Assembly (NCBI GenBank): GCA_947561395.2 | Contig: OX387189.1 | Location: 27,466,329-27,530,328 of the forward strand | Source of the DNA: Buxus sempervirens | Lineage: Eukaryota; Streptophyta; Magnoliopsida; Buxales; Buxaceae | Direction: 5' to 3' | Length of the DNA stretch: 64,000 bases | Shown: one piece after another, positions 1-11,306 of the stretch | How positions within the stretch are numbered: position 1 is the stretch's first letter | Layout: every line of letters starts with the position of its first letter | Notes under the pieces: model-generated | Database searches by the model: none | Seen by the model: only the letters and a program-made list of their open reading frames with translations | What the model was told of the DNA's origin: nothing | Position numbers and translations under genes: made by a program

Positions 1-264
1 TTCCAATTACCACCTCACAACTTATGTTCGAAGTCGGTCTACTTTGGGTTTCGGATATCGTCTTATTGCGGAGCACCCAAACCAGATACAGGAGTGGGTT
101 GGCAAGTACAACCCAATCAGACTGCAACAATAAACTCAAAGAAAGACCTCATCGAGATACACGGTGGTACGGATTGTTGCAGCTCAACTAGATACAGGAA
201 AGCCTCACCAAGATACATGGTGGTACGCATACATGGACCACGAGAATTAACCTAACAGAGATTG
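1..264 (-). mobile_element. Decayed gypsy LTR L0, right-hand U5-side fragment
   Basis: This is non-coding sequence with several copies of a degenerate 'agatacatgg' unit. The same unit recurs at 2870-2960 and, inverted, at 62450-62830 in LTR L7, which suggests an old minus-strand LTR of the Tekay-like family. It continues at 2750 after solo LTR L1, which inserted into it and duplicated GCCCA. The left end lies outside the window. No open frame looks coding. Confidence 0.5.
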
Positions 265-1149
265 GCCCATGTAAGACCCCAAATTTTGTGAGTATTTATT
301 TACTTATTTAGTTATTTATTCTGATGTATAAACTGTGTTTATCAGGTTATTTTGTGGTTTGGGGGCTTAGCCCATACTCATATGTACAGGCGTTATATAG
401 CCATTTTTCCGAAAAATAGTATTATTATCATTGGTATTCTTAAGGTGTAGTTATGTGATTTTAAACGGGAATAGATGCTGAATAGGTAGTGTCTTCCGTA
501 GGCGAACATGCATAGGATCAAGAAATGGGAGAGTATTCGAGCGAGCATGTAATAGGTAAGTAGACGAAAATGGAAAAGTAGGGTTCGGGTTTATGAAATT
601 GCGCTTAGCATAATTTCGGCAATATTTTCGTTAAGTCTGGACATAAGGAAACTGGCGATTTCGGCTGGAGGGCGACTAGGGTTTTCGTTCGTGAAGAACC
701 CTCTATCGCAAGTGCTGGAAGAAGGATTTCGGAGCTGATTTTACTTGGGTTATTTCCCTCTGCTCGAGAAGTGTAGTTCGATAGTCTTTTCATTCGCGCG
801 CGTGGCCGAGAAGTGATCGGCCGGAGGTTTTCTCGTTCGGGAAGAAGCACAAGTGAGTAGCACTGTTTTATCACTGGGTTTGTCTTTTGGGTTTTCTCGA
901 GCTTATTCGTATGCATGTTTTGAATATTTAGTGATAGTATAAGGTTTTCTGGTTTCTGGGTTTTCGGAAAGTTGCATGAACAGAGTATCCGGATTTAAGT
1001 TTTAATTGAAAATGAAAGTGTTTAGATTAATTTCAAATATGGTTGGGAAGTGTTCTGGGGGTATTAGGAGTGTATTGGAGCAATTACAGACCTAAACCAA
1101 CCGGCCAGACTTGTAGATCTTGGAATAACAGAGAATGAAAAATCACAGG

Positions 1150-1420
1150 GGGTATCCGCCTACCTCGCGCCCACCGGCGTTCACCTCGGAGGTAGGCGCC
1201 CTGTTAAAAATGACTTACCGCCGATCTCGCGCCCACCTCGCGCTCATCTCGCGCGAAGTGGAAAACAGGGCGCTCATCTCGCGCGAATCCCGCGCCCATC
1301 TCATGCCCACCTCACGCCCATCTCGCGCTCACCTAGCGTCGGGTGAGCGGCAGGTCGTTTTTAACCATTTTCTTCACCGCCGACCGGCGCTCACCTCGCG
1401 CCCACCTCGATAGGTGAGCG
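1150..1420. repeat. GC-rich dyad cluster in L1
   Basis: This is a strongly GC-rich island in AT-rich surroundings, built from degenerate GCGCTCACCT / AGGTGAGCGC half-sites. One clean unit, GGCGTTCAC-N7-GTAGGCGCC, occupies 1176-1200 with the same 9-7-9 geometry as the Tat iterons. Several neighbours have spacers of other lengths. The apparent open frame across it is a by-product of the repeats. Confidence 0.6.
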
Positions 1421-2029
1421 GTAGACCTATTTTGCTTAATGAAATGGAATTTCCGACTTGACCAAGAGTAATTGCACTTCTTAGGGGTTAAACCACTTCA
1501 CTATTCACTTGGTTAGGAACCTGGAAAACCATTTTGCCTATGAAATTAATAGAGGAAAATGTTGTGAACATCTTATGAGTTTCAAGTTGGGTTTTAGGTT
1601 ACTTATGAGCATTGTGCCGGACACCGAACTAGTAAGAGTTACCAGTCACTTTTCCTTATTCTATACACTGCTTTGATTGAGAAGTTCTTGTATTTCGGGT
1701 TTCACTTGTTGGAAACTTTATACGTATTGAATGGTTTTCTTTGGTATGAATGGATTGAGTTTTACTTTCATATGACTTGTGTTATGGAAATGAGAAAGTA
1801 CTGAATGTACTTGGGGTACTGCGTGGTCCAGAGGGACAGGTGATGAATTGTGATGAGAAATTACATGATGTGGAAATGAATGGTTTGTTTTGATATTGAA
1901 ATCGAGATTATACGATGTTTACTGTTTTGGTCTAGCTTGTCCTGGATCCAGATGTTTAAGCTTAGTAATGTGATGTTATTGTTGGTTGTTGGAATTGCAT
2001 GGCCTTGTGTGTTGCCACGACCGGTGTAG

Positions 2030-2165
2030 AGCAGCCAGAAACCCTGAGTAGGCCTGGTTGTCAATGCAGAAACCCGGGGAGTAGGCCTGCATTGGATGAC
2101 GAAACCCTGAGTAGGCCGTCATTTCAGAGTATCCGAAACCCTGATTATGCCGGAACTGTGTACAT
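2030..2165 (+). repeat. Minisatellite in L1
   Basis: About four degenerate copies of a block containing 'gaaaccctgagtaggcc', each followed by a short variable segment. The equivalent position in other LTRs of the family holds different arrays (9857-10190, 23460-23590, 62450-62560). Confidence 0.75.
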
Positions 2166-2749
2166 GGAGGTGTGGAGTGTCTACTTGGCATGTTTAATTT
2201 ATCAACCAAACGATAGTCATGACATTGACCAACCGATGCGTTATTGTATTTAACTGAGATGTGATTTGTTTGAATTGAACTTGGGAAATTGATGTTGGCT
2301 GTTTAAACGTATTGTAGTGTTGTCGATGCATAGTTTTAAAATGTGATTCAACTATTTCTGCATGCATGTGCTACTCGCTGAGATATTCGTATCTCACTAT
2401 GTTGTTGTTCTATTTTTTTTCAGATACTCGTGGTGAGGCGATTTCTGGGGTAGATCCTGCTGAGGCATATAGGGAGGAAGACTACTATTACCTTCCTTAG
2501 ACTTGTAGGTTATCTGTTCCGAATTTGAGAACTTGAATTAATTGAGATGTATTAAAGTAATTGGGAATGAACCATATGATTTCAGTTCAGTTAAATGTTG
2601 AAATTTTGCATAAATGGGAATGTGCACTCTGTTAGGTTATAGATGTATGATTATCCAGCGATCATAAATTGATTAACGATCCTTGCCTAACCTCCGTGAG
2701 ACGTGTTATATCTTTAATGAACAACACGGATCCGGGGCGTTACAGCCCA

Positions 2750-3363
2750 TTTCATTACCTAGCTAACGCATGGATCCATACAAAGTTATTCCTGCTAGAC
2801 ACTAAACCTAAAATGAAAATAACCAATCCATTTCAATATTTCCAACCATGGCATCAACACCACTCCAAGATACATGGAGGGAACCAATAATTCATCCCAA
2901 GATACATGGGAAAACCAAATCCTCAATCCAAGATACATGGAGAGGAACCAGACTCATCTCGAGATACACCGGTGAGAAAACAACCACAAAATACCTATGT
3001 AAGCCGAAACCATCAATTTCCCAAGTAAACCAAAATAAGTATAAAAGAATCTTGCAAAACCTTTGGAGAACTAAAACAAACAAACCATTCACCACATATA
3101 AAGAAAATATATGAATTTAAAATGGTATTATTTTACAATTCAATATCAATATTGTTTACAATAATAATTATCCATATTTAAATATTTGTTATTATATTAC
3201 ACAAACATTTCAAATAATAGTAATACATATTTAATACAAGTAGGTTCTACATCAAGTATGATTTAGTCATTTATTTTTAATAATACCACATTTTTAATTA
3301 TTTATTATTATTAACACATGAATTAAGGCATATAAGTTATGTTTTTATAAGAGATCATGATTA
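2750..3363 (-). mobile_element. Decayed gypsy LTR L0, continued
   Basis: This is the continuation of the old LTR beyond L1. It has 'agatacatgg' repeats (2868-2965) and a ggatccat module shared with L4 and L7, then becomes very AT-rich (3115-3363). No gene is seen. It stops at the boundary with L2's TSD, where its original neighbour was probably the remnant now at 11025. Confidence 0.5.
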
Positions 3364-3447
3364 GGGGCTATAAAACCCCAAATTTTCCTAAATATTAAAA
3401 TAAAATAATAATTAATATTCTTGAGGATTATTATGGATGGAAATAAT

Positions 3448-5933
3448 TGTAACGCCCCGGATCCGAGTTACATAGGGAAAACTATAATTCATCTCCGGAG
3501 GTTATAACGTAGGATCGCAATATCAGAGTGAAGGAACAACATGAGCAACAATAACTAAATAATCAGAGCGCTACACTACCAACTAAAATAGCAACTACAA
3601 TAATACAACTCTAAAACTCACATAACCTAGCGACTACCCGCATGCATCGATCTCTTCGAGCAGCTGAAAACAAAACAAATAATACGGAATGAGATATGAA
3701 TATCTCAATAAGCAGCACATGCATGCACAATACATTTATCATCGTTATAATACATGGATCAAATAATACCCCGGTAACGATGGCAATAACACGATTAATC
3801 CGACCAAGCTCACGATAATTCAGCAGACCAAGTTGTTATATTTAATGAACTTCAACAGATAAGTAAAATCTCAATAGTAATGTCAAACGATAAAAAACTA
3901 GACCTTAATAATAACCAATTATCAACATTGAAAAATAATAACCCCGAGGCCAATGTTAAGCATTCACTTTAATTGAGTAATTCAACATGCCAGAGCGACA
4001 TCCAAGCCTCCTGGTACACAGTCCTGCCAACATAGGCTTGGTACTCTGAAATGACAGCCTACCCAGGAACTTGCCATCTAGTGTCGGCCAACTCCGGGTT
4101 TCGACATTGACAACCCGGCCTATCCAAGGATGTGGGCTGCTCTACCCTGGTCATGGCAACACTCATGGCTATGCAATTACAACAATAAAGGCAACACATC
4201 ACATTACTAAGCTTAGACTCTGGATCCAAGACAAGCTAGACCAAAACAAAATAACTCAACAAATAAACCAAGCTCTAGTTGCAAACAGACCAACCTCTGG
4301 TCACAAGCACACCAACCTCTGGTATCACAATTTCTTAATCAAAACCAAAGTATAATATTCAATCCATTCGTATAAACAATTAACTCAAGTAAACACTTTT
4401 ATAAATGCTATCCAAAATAACAAATTAGATAAAAGTCAGCTTAGCAGGTGCTTCAATCTTAAATTCAGTACTAAAACATAGTTTACACTAATAGAGGAAA
4501 TCAATAAAGGTCATGCTTAATTAACACCGTTAGCTTGAATAAAGATTTTCTAACTATTTCTTTAATATACAGTGCTAAAACTTATTAATCACCCACTTGC
4601 ATTACTATGAAAATTCTTTTCCTTGCCTAATCCGATCAAGACCATTCTTAATGAGTTCCAAGAATAAAAATAACAGATGGAACTATAAATTTTATTATTA
4701 AAGAATTCTTCAACAGTTTTTCTACTAGTTTCTATAATCTTTATTATCTCCAGACTCACTTAAATCCACTAGACAAAGATCATTTTACGGCCTTATGACC
4801 GTAGTTTGGATTTAAGAATTGAAGCCAATCTGTTCAAGATCTTATCGACATTAATCTGCAACTCAACTAAAAAGAAAATATCCTAACTCAACACCTTAAT
4901 CTCTAGAATTCTGTCAATCATTTTTTGTGTGAATTTGTTGGGTCGAATTTGCTTAAAATTATTGTTAACCTTTTAAGGAACCTTTTTGATGAATTTTGGA
5001 ACGAATAGACTCAAGAAATCAGCCCAAAATAACTTAGCCGCACATGATCAGCTTGTTAATAGAGTGCGCCGACCTCCAGGTAGTTAGCGGCAGAAAGCGG
5101 CAGTGGGCGCATAAAAGAAATGAACTGCCGCTGAATACCGCCGAGCATTGTCAATAGGCGGCACCCAGCGGATACCCTCATGATTTCCCGATACTTGTTT
5201 AGCTCACTGCTAATTCAAATCTGACATGACTGACCTAATTTTAAACCTATACAATCACTGATCCATACCCATACGACCTTCCACAGTCCTTTAGAACCAA
5301 TTTAAATTTAATTCCACTAAGATACTGCTCCGATGCAACAATTTGATCGTAAAATAGTTTCCCGTAGATAGTCTTAACTTGCAGCACATAGAACCAAATA
5401 AATTTATGCAATCGATTGCAAAACTAAATGTAAATCCGGTGCTACTTACCTGATTTGACAAGCAGTTCTTCTAGCTTCCCCATTTCCTGATCAACACCTT
5501 CGAAAGGAGAAATTTCAATAGCTGATGACCTCAGATCTAGATTAGCATCCAGATTTGTTGAGATCTGATCTCGACCTTACTTTAATAATTCTTTTGGCCT
5601 CCATCTCTCTCCAGCAAACCGGTCATGGGAGCTCTGCTTTTGATTTCTTCTGATTTTCCCCAACCTGAAATTTTGAAAATAGCAGCCTATTTATAGGCTT
5701 CGCTGAGGTCGACTCTTACCCTGATTTATTGATTGCTCGCCCACCCAAATAAAATTTTATTATTATAAAATTTTCAATTAATCTTATCCACCACTTACTA
5801 TATTTTATGCCCTTTCCCAAAATTTCAAAATTTCCCTTGCCTATCCATTACCTAAATTATTCTTTTCCTAAATTTATTAAAATTATTACGAAATTTACAA
5901 AATTGACATTAGTCGAAGATTCGGGGTTTTACA
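3448..5933 (-). mobile_element. Solo LTR L3, Tekay-like family
   Basis: Read on the minus strand it runs from TGTAAAACCCCG to GGGGCGTTACA. A perfect TSD, ATAAT (3443-3447 and 5934-5938), shows insertion into L2. The minus-strand TATA box TATAAAT is at 5689-5695. The donor-like GTAAGTAGCACC starts at 5449 and the acceptor-like TTTTCAG ends at 3664, with the hairpin at 3691-3706. A GC-rich repeat cluster lies at 5050-5180. The open frames inside it are not gene-like. Confidence 0.9.
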
Positions 5934-6102
5934 ATAATTTATTACTGTAGAGGATATCGTTATTAGTGGAGATTAAGAGTTTGGCGCAGATTGGAGCGTC
6001 TGATCGCGAATTATCGCAGTAAGATTAATATTTTAAAGCTGATGTATTTTAATTGGTCGAGTGTGTGGTGTTTTATGCGTGTGTGTTGCGTGGGATCGTA
6101 TG

Positions 6103-6111
6103 TATATAAAT
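6103..6111 (+). promoter_or_regulatory. TATA box of LTR L2
   Basis: TATATAAAT followed by AG lies 231 bp upstream of the conserved donor-like site. The other LTRs of the family show 216-246 bp between TATA and donor. Confidence 0.6.
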
Positions 6112-6418
6112 AGGTATAGTATTAACCCTAGCACATAAGGTCGTCATACCTATTCGTCTATTGCTTTGTACTCATCAGCCGCAAGAGAGAACCCACGACT
6201 GAGAGAGACCAAGGAAGAAGAAGAAGGAGGGAGGGATAACCAAGTTTCTCCTTGTTCTAAGGCTTGTCCTGCAACCGTGAAGAGGTGTGGGTGTTGTTGT
6301 TTAGAGAAGGAAGAGGAGAACGCACGAACAGAGGTAGGCAGCACTGTTTTATCAAGCGTTTTGTGTTCTCGTACATGTTTAATCTCCATTGGATGTTTTT
6401 GTGTTGTATATACATGTA

Positions 6419-8774
6419 TGTAATGCCCTAAACCCGGGTCAGTGCAAACCGGCACCCGACCCGAACCAGGTTCGCTACTGTAACAACTCGAATTCAGTTC
6501 AACAACCAAATCCGAGGTGTTACTGGCCCATATCAAATACATCATCAATAATATACTAGACAATAGAATTAAATAATCCATTCACTTTATTATGCTATCA
6601 GAGTGCGGAACAAGTATGTGCGGAAGTGTAGTCTAAAATCCTCAAATAAACATTAAAGTTAATCATCAATCATAAATATCAAAGTCTGGTAAAATAAAGT
6701 GATTACTATCTCTCTCCTCTCTCTAGTACATCAAATCCAAATGAATAATAGTCTATCAAATATAACTACGTCTTTAACAATTCACAACCTCAAACAAGAT
6801 CCGGATAAAAGTAATCCTCCAGTGAATACTCAGCTACCTCTCCCTGGAAATCACTATGATCCCTCGCTTATCAGCTAAAAAATGAAATAAAAGTAGGGTG
6901 AGATACGAATATCCCAGTAGGTAACACATGTATGATTAAACAGTTAATATAAGTAAAATAACAGTTCATGCACGATTAGGCTATATTGACTAATTAGGCT
7001 CGTATAATCATTCATATCATTCATGAATACAAAACAGTATGATAAACAATTCTAGAGATGTATTTCAGCAAATTCTAATATAAGAATCCAATATCAAAAT
7101 CAATAACATAATTCATGCTTTGCTAGGATGCACTAAACAGTCACATCCGGCCAATATCTCAATCACATGCTTCCAGAATGTATACAATAATAATAACCAG
7201 TGTTTGTGATTTCAGTGTCATTCTAGGACTCACAAAGATAGATAAACCTTTGAGATGATTCTCGACCAATCGCTATACCATCGTGCAGCTTACGAGCAAT
7301 GTTACTAATGATACTCAAGTCCCATGCAGCGCAGCTTAGACAAGAGCTGTAGTCACTGACTTATTGCACACGTACCCATTAGAGTTGGCATGTACCACCA
7401 GCATGCAGTACCAGAATCAATACATGGAGATGGTCGCTTATCCACACGTACAGGGAATCACCAGCGACTCACCGGGGTGTCCCTCCAGACATAGGACCTT
7501 CCCAGACAAACTAACTTGCAAAGGAAGCGCGTCGCACAAGGGAGAAACTCAACCCAAATGACATATCCCTCAGCTATCTAGCAACAACTATGGATCCATA
7601 ACCAGCTATGCCCACTAGACTCCAAAATTCCCTAAAATATAATATTTCTATAAGGGTTGGTGCCTAGCGGCATATAAAGGTTAAATCTGTCAATTACTTC
7701 AATATTTGGGTCATCTGAGTTCTGAATTCTCTTTATGTAATTTTCTGGTTTATAGTGTAATTTAAAAGATGTTCTAGTAATTAAATAATAGTTAGGTTTT
7801 CCAAAAACTAGATTTCTCAATTACTTTCAAAGTTTGGCAACTAATGTCCTAAATATCTTCCTAATTTATTTTTCTGTAAAATAGGGAATTAGATAATTTA
7901 TTTTAGTCTTAAAACATCTTAATTAATCATTAAAATTGTCTAAAAATAGTTTGGAATTGAATCAGGGTTTGAAATTACGAAAATCGGGAAGTTCTGCACA
8001 GAGCGCCTAGGATCGCTCAGGATCGCCTCGGCAGTCTGTGGTCGGCGGTAGTGCAAAATAGGACGCCGACAATAAGTCTTCCAGCGGTCTTCGGCGGTCT
8101 AAGATTTATAACTAGCACCGAGGATCGCCGATGATCGCCGAGCACAGTCGAGGTCAACGGTCTCCCAAAAACGAACAGAAACAGTTTCAAAACATGATTT
8201 TTCTCGTCCAATATCATTCTATCATACATATAACATTGATATTAAACTAAATACATCAATAGCTCATATAAAAACATGCTTTTGCGATTAAACGAACGTA
8301 AATACCAAACACGAACGAAAACAGTGTCACTTACCTCTTGAACATGCGTTCCTCTTCTTCTCTTCTCTAAACAATGATTCTCTATCACCCAGCAATACCC
8401 TGGACGATGAAGAACACCAAACCCAGTCCTTTCTTCCTCCTTCTTCTACCTTAGTCGCTCGGTCGTTCAAACTTGGTTTGTCGCTTGCGGCTGAAGCATA
8501 CGAACGAGAATACAAGGTATACGTTTTAGGTTATTAAACTAATATATATACCTCTTGATCCCATGTATCTTACATACAACTTTCCTATACACACTGCCCA
8601 ATCATAACACATACCTCGATAGCTCATGATCGGACGGTCAAATCTGCGTCCAACTCTGGATCTCCACTAATTATATCATTCCCTACATTAATAAAATATT
8701 TCCATCAATTATAACTCTCAAGAATATTATTTATTAATTTATATTATTATTTAAGGAAAATTCGGGGTTTTACA
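6419..8774 (-). mobile_element. Solo LTR L4, Tekay-like family
   Basis: On the minus strand it starts TGTAAAACCCCGAA and ends GGGCATTACA (2356 bp). The flanks ATGTA (6414-6418) and ATTTA (8775-8779) are an imperfect TSD, so this is an older insertion into L2. A minus-strand TATA-like ATATATATTA is near 8541-8550, the donor-like GTAAGTGACACTG at 8334, and the acceptor-like TTTTTTAG ends at 6875. The hairpin is at 6900-6915 and a GC-rich cluster with repeated GATCGC(C) is at 7995-8160. Confidence 0.85.
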
Positions 8775-8854
8775 ATTTAGCTTGATATCAATCATATAAA
8801 TATGTTTGAATCATCTTGCACATGAAAAATCGGATTTTGAAACACTGTATGTTC

Positions 8855-9020
8855 GTTTTTGGGAGATCGCCGAGCTCACTGTGCTCAGCGATCTTCGGCA
8901 CTCCCAGGCGCCCGTTGAAAAACTTTGACCGCAATCGGGCGCTAACTGATTAGTCGTTGGTGATCGATTTTGAACTACTGCTGACCCTAGACCGCCCAAG
9001 CGATCCTGAGCGCTCTAACT
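8855..9020. repeat. GC-rich dyad cluster in L2
   Basis: The clearest dyad is GATCGCCGAGC-N7-GCTCAGCGATC (8865-8893), with 11-bp arms (one mismatch) around a 7-bp spacer. More degenerate half-sites follow to about 9010. Position and composition match the clusters in L1, L3, L4 and L5/L6, but the half-site sequence differs. Confidence 0.65.
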
Positions 9021-9856
9021 AGAAAATGCAATTTTTCGTATATTAAATTCCTGATTCAATTCTGAGCTATTTTTAATCAATTATAATCCATAATTAAAAA
9101 GTTTTATGACCAAAATAAATTATCCAATACCCTGTTTTGGCAGAAAAATAAATAAGAAATTATTTTAAGTAATTAGTTGCCTAAACTTGAGCTTAAATGA
9201 GAAATTCTAAGTTTAATGCAGATAAACCTCTGTAAATTAGAGTAATTAATTAAAAGACATTAAATTACACATCATTAACCAGATTTCTACAAATAGAGAC
9301 TTTATATCAGAAACTCAACCCAGTTGAACTACTTTTGATAAATTTTAAGTATCAAGACTATTAAGCTTCACTGGTAAAACTTTAAACCAGAAACTACCTT
9401 AAAGACATTGGAGAAAGAACCCTATTTACCTTTAGGCCTCATTAGTTAATTGAATTGGTTTACTCTAAGTTTCTCTACAAAAATAACACATACCTTATTA
9501 TATTATGTCACCACCCCTAAATTTTACCTGAAATACTTATAAATAGCAAGAACCATATTATTCATAAACGTAAGTAAATAGCAAATATCTTATTACCCCT
9601 AAACTTCACCTCTAAATTACTTTATAACTTTACATAACCTCGAAGATACTTCAATTGACCCCACCACTACCTCTAATCACTCGAGTCATCTAATACTTTA
9701 ATTATCCCATAATTAGACCCAGTTATTGTGACTACAGACGAATGAATTAATTGTTGAATAAGGTTTGGATTATAGATTGATTGGGATCAAATTATTATGA
9801 ATACTCAAAATATAATTTGGACTGTGGATTGGATGCCATGATGGCTATAAGAGATT

Positions 9857-10190
9857 CGTACCACCTGCGGGTGAAATGAGACCTCTTGTGGGAAAGATGT
9901 AATCCAGGTGTGATTGCATCCCACAAAGGAGAATGTGACCACATGTGGGTGAGATGAGACCTCTTGTGGGGGAGATGTAATCCAGATGTGATTGCATCCC
10001 ACAAGGGAGATATGTGATCACCTGCGGGTGAGATAAGACCTCTTGTGGGGGAGATGTAATCACGATGTGACTGCATCCCACAACGGAGAGATATGCGATT
10101 ACCACTTGCAGGTGAGATGTGTTGACTCCTGCAGGAGAGACCTCATGTAGGGTAGATGTGATTACTACGTGATTGCATCTTACATGGGAG
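9857..10190 (+). repeat. Tandem repeat of about 84 bp in L2
   Basis: Roughly four copies of a block containing 'gagacctcttgtggg' and 'gatgtaat...gattgcatccca'. Overlapping open frames here read through the repeat and are not genes. This is L2's version of the hypervariable minisatellite segment of the family. Confidence 0.85.
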
Positions 10191-11024
10191 AATGTTTTTA
10201 TCAGATTGTGAGATTAACTATTACTTATGAATGAAATGATTTACATTTGAATAAGAAGAGTTTGATTAAACGGTTTAGCTAAGAATTGATTTGAATGACT
10301 CTAAATAGAATATAAATGAGTCATGAATAAAATATAGAATTATTTTAGGAAGACAATACTGGCAATGAATTGGAAAACCCTTTGGATGTGATTTATATTA
10401 CATTGCCCTTCTAATCGAAATGAAGTTCAAATAATAAACTCTCTTTATTTCAAGTGCTGAATAAATGTTGGTTTCGTATGGTCATTACTCGTTCTTATTA
10501 TCGACTGTGACTACCCGATTATTTTATCGTGCATGAATGATTACTTTTATATATAAAATGTTTCTAGCATGCATGTGTTACCTACTAAGATATTCGTATC
10601 TCACCCTACATTTTTTTTATCTTATTTTTCAGCTGTTCCATGTGAGAGCGTCCTTGGGGTTGACACGAGGGGGAGTTGCAGATTACTGAGCTGAGGATCT
10701 TTCTTATTTTCGTTTAGATCTTTCTATTAGAGGTTGATATAGATGTATCTTGATAGATAGTTTATGATTTAATTGAATATGAGAGAAAGTGTGTTAGAAA
10801 ACCCATTTACCAGGTTTATGAATTTATATTGATGAGTTAGTTTGATGGTTGTATTTAGCCATCAGATTGATGAAATTAAGGTTTTAAATCTTCACACTAT
10901 GATAATTAATGGAATTAGTTGAATTTAAATGTTCTGGTAATTAGTAGCTTTGGGCCTAGTATCACTTCGGATTTGGGTTTGGTGCTTGTTTTGCATAGAC
11001 CCGGGTTCGGGGTGCTACAGGGGT

Positions 11025-11270
11025 GTGCGCACATGGGGCGCATGATGCCGGTGCCCGGCTTTCTGTGGGTTTTTTGTCGTTTTTTGGGGAGTCGCCACTG
11101 TTCATTGTTGAGGGTGTGAACAATCACCCAATTTTTGACTTAAATTGATGTGCATGGTTTGCCAGAGACTTTGGATAAGGGGTTCAGTTGTAACCCAGGG
11201 AAGTCCGTAGACACCTTGAATTATCCCGCTAGATAGCGGGTTCCCATGAGTTGAAATTTGGGTGAGTTGA
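11025..11270 (-). mobile_element. Truncated LTR-end remnant of the E-type (TGTAAGCACC) family
   Basis: Read on the minus strand it contains, in order, a 'gtctacggacttccc' block, GTGGCGACTCC (around 11090-11100) and a terminal TGCGCACA-like end. This is the same order as the last 200 bp of E1, E2 and E3. It abuts the beginning of element A's gag and probably replaced that element's 5' LTR. Confidence 0.55.
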
Positions 11271-11306
11271 CTCAACTAATTTGTATGCGGGCTTTTCCTA
11301 AAGTTC

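Larger units (their letters stand above)
853..2423 (+). other. Predicted LTR leader intron in L1
   Basis: The putative donor GTGAGTAGCACTG is at 853 and the acceptor TTTTTTTTCAG ends at 2423. The same pair is found in L2, L3, L4, L5/L6 and L7. The hairpin GAGATA-TTCG-TATCTC (2380-2395) ends 28 nt before the acceptor AG, and a branch-point-like CTCAC overlaps its 3' arm. Splicing is inferred from pattern only. Confidence 0.5.
270..2744 (+). mobile_element. Solo LTR L1, Tekay-like family
   Basis: The unit runs from TGTAAGACCCC to GGGGCGTTACA (2475 bp) and is flanked by a perfect 5-bp TSD, GCCCA (265-269 and 2745-2749). No internal region lies between, so it is a solo LTR. It is the reverse-complement relative of the LTRs of the complete element at 22924-32679: both share the terminal blocks, a GC-rich dyad cluster (1150-1420), a 'gagtaggcc' minisatellite (2040-2160) and a 3' hairpin (2380-2395). 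No TATA box is obvious. A splice-donor-like site lies at 853 and an acceptor-like T8CAG at 2423. Confidence 0.9.
3369..11019 (+). mobile_element. Solo LTR L2, split by two later LTR insertions
   Basis: The outer unit begins TATAAAACCCC and ends GGGTGCTACA, with a near-perfect TSD (GGGGC at 3364-3368, GGGGT at 11020-11024). Removing L3 and L4 leaves about 2.8 kb, a normal size for this LTR family. A TATA box (TATATAAAT, 6103-6111), a splice-donor-like GTAGGCAGC (6334) and an acceptor-like TTTTTCAG ending at 10632 mark the leader intron, which now contains L4. No coding sequence is seen. The stretches 9010-9850 and 10200-10560 are AT-rich without recognisable features. Confidence 0.8.

Noticed and set aside
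9795-10105. Three overlapping minus-strand open frames with repeated peptides
   Set aside because: They read through the 84-bp tandem repeat of L2.
11090-11100. tRNA gene fragment (GAGTCGCCA)
   Set aside because: Only the short primer-complementary stretch is present; no cloverleaf arms flank it in any copy.
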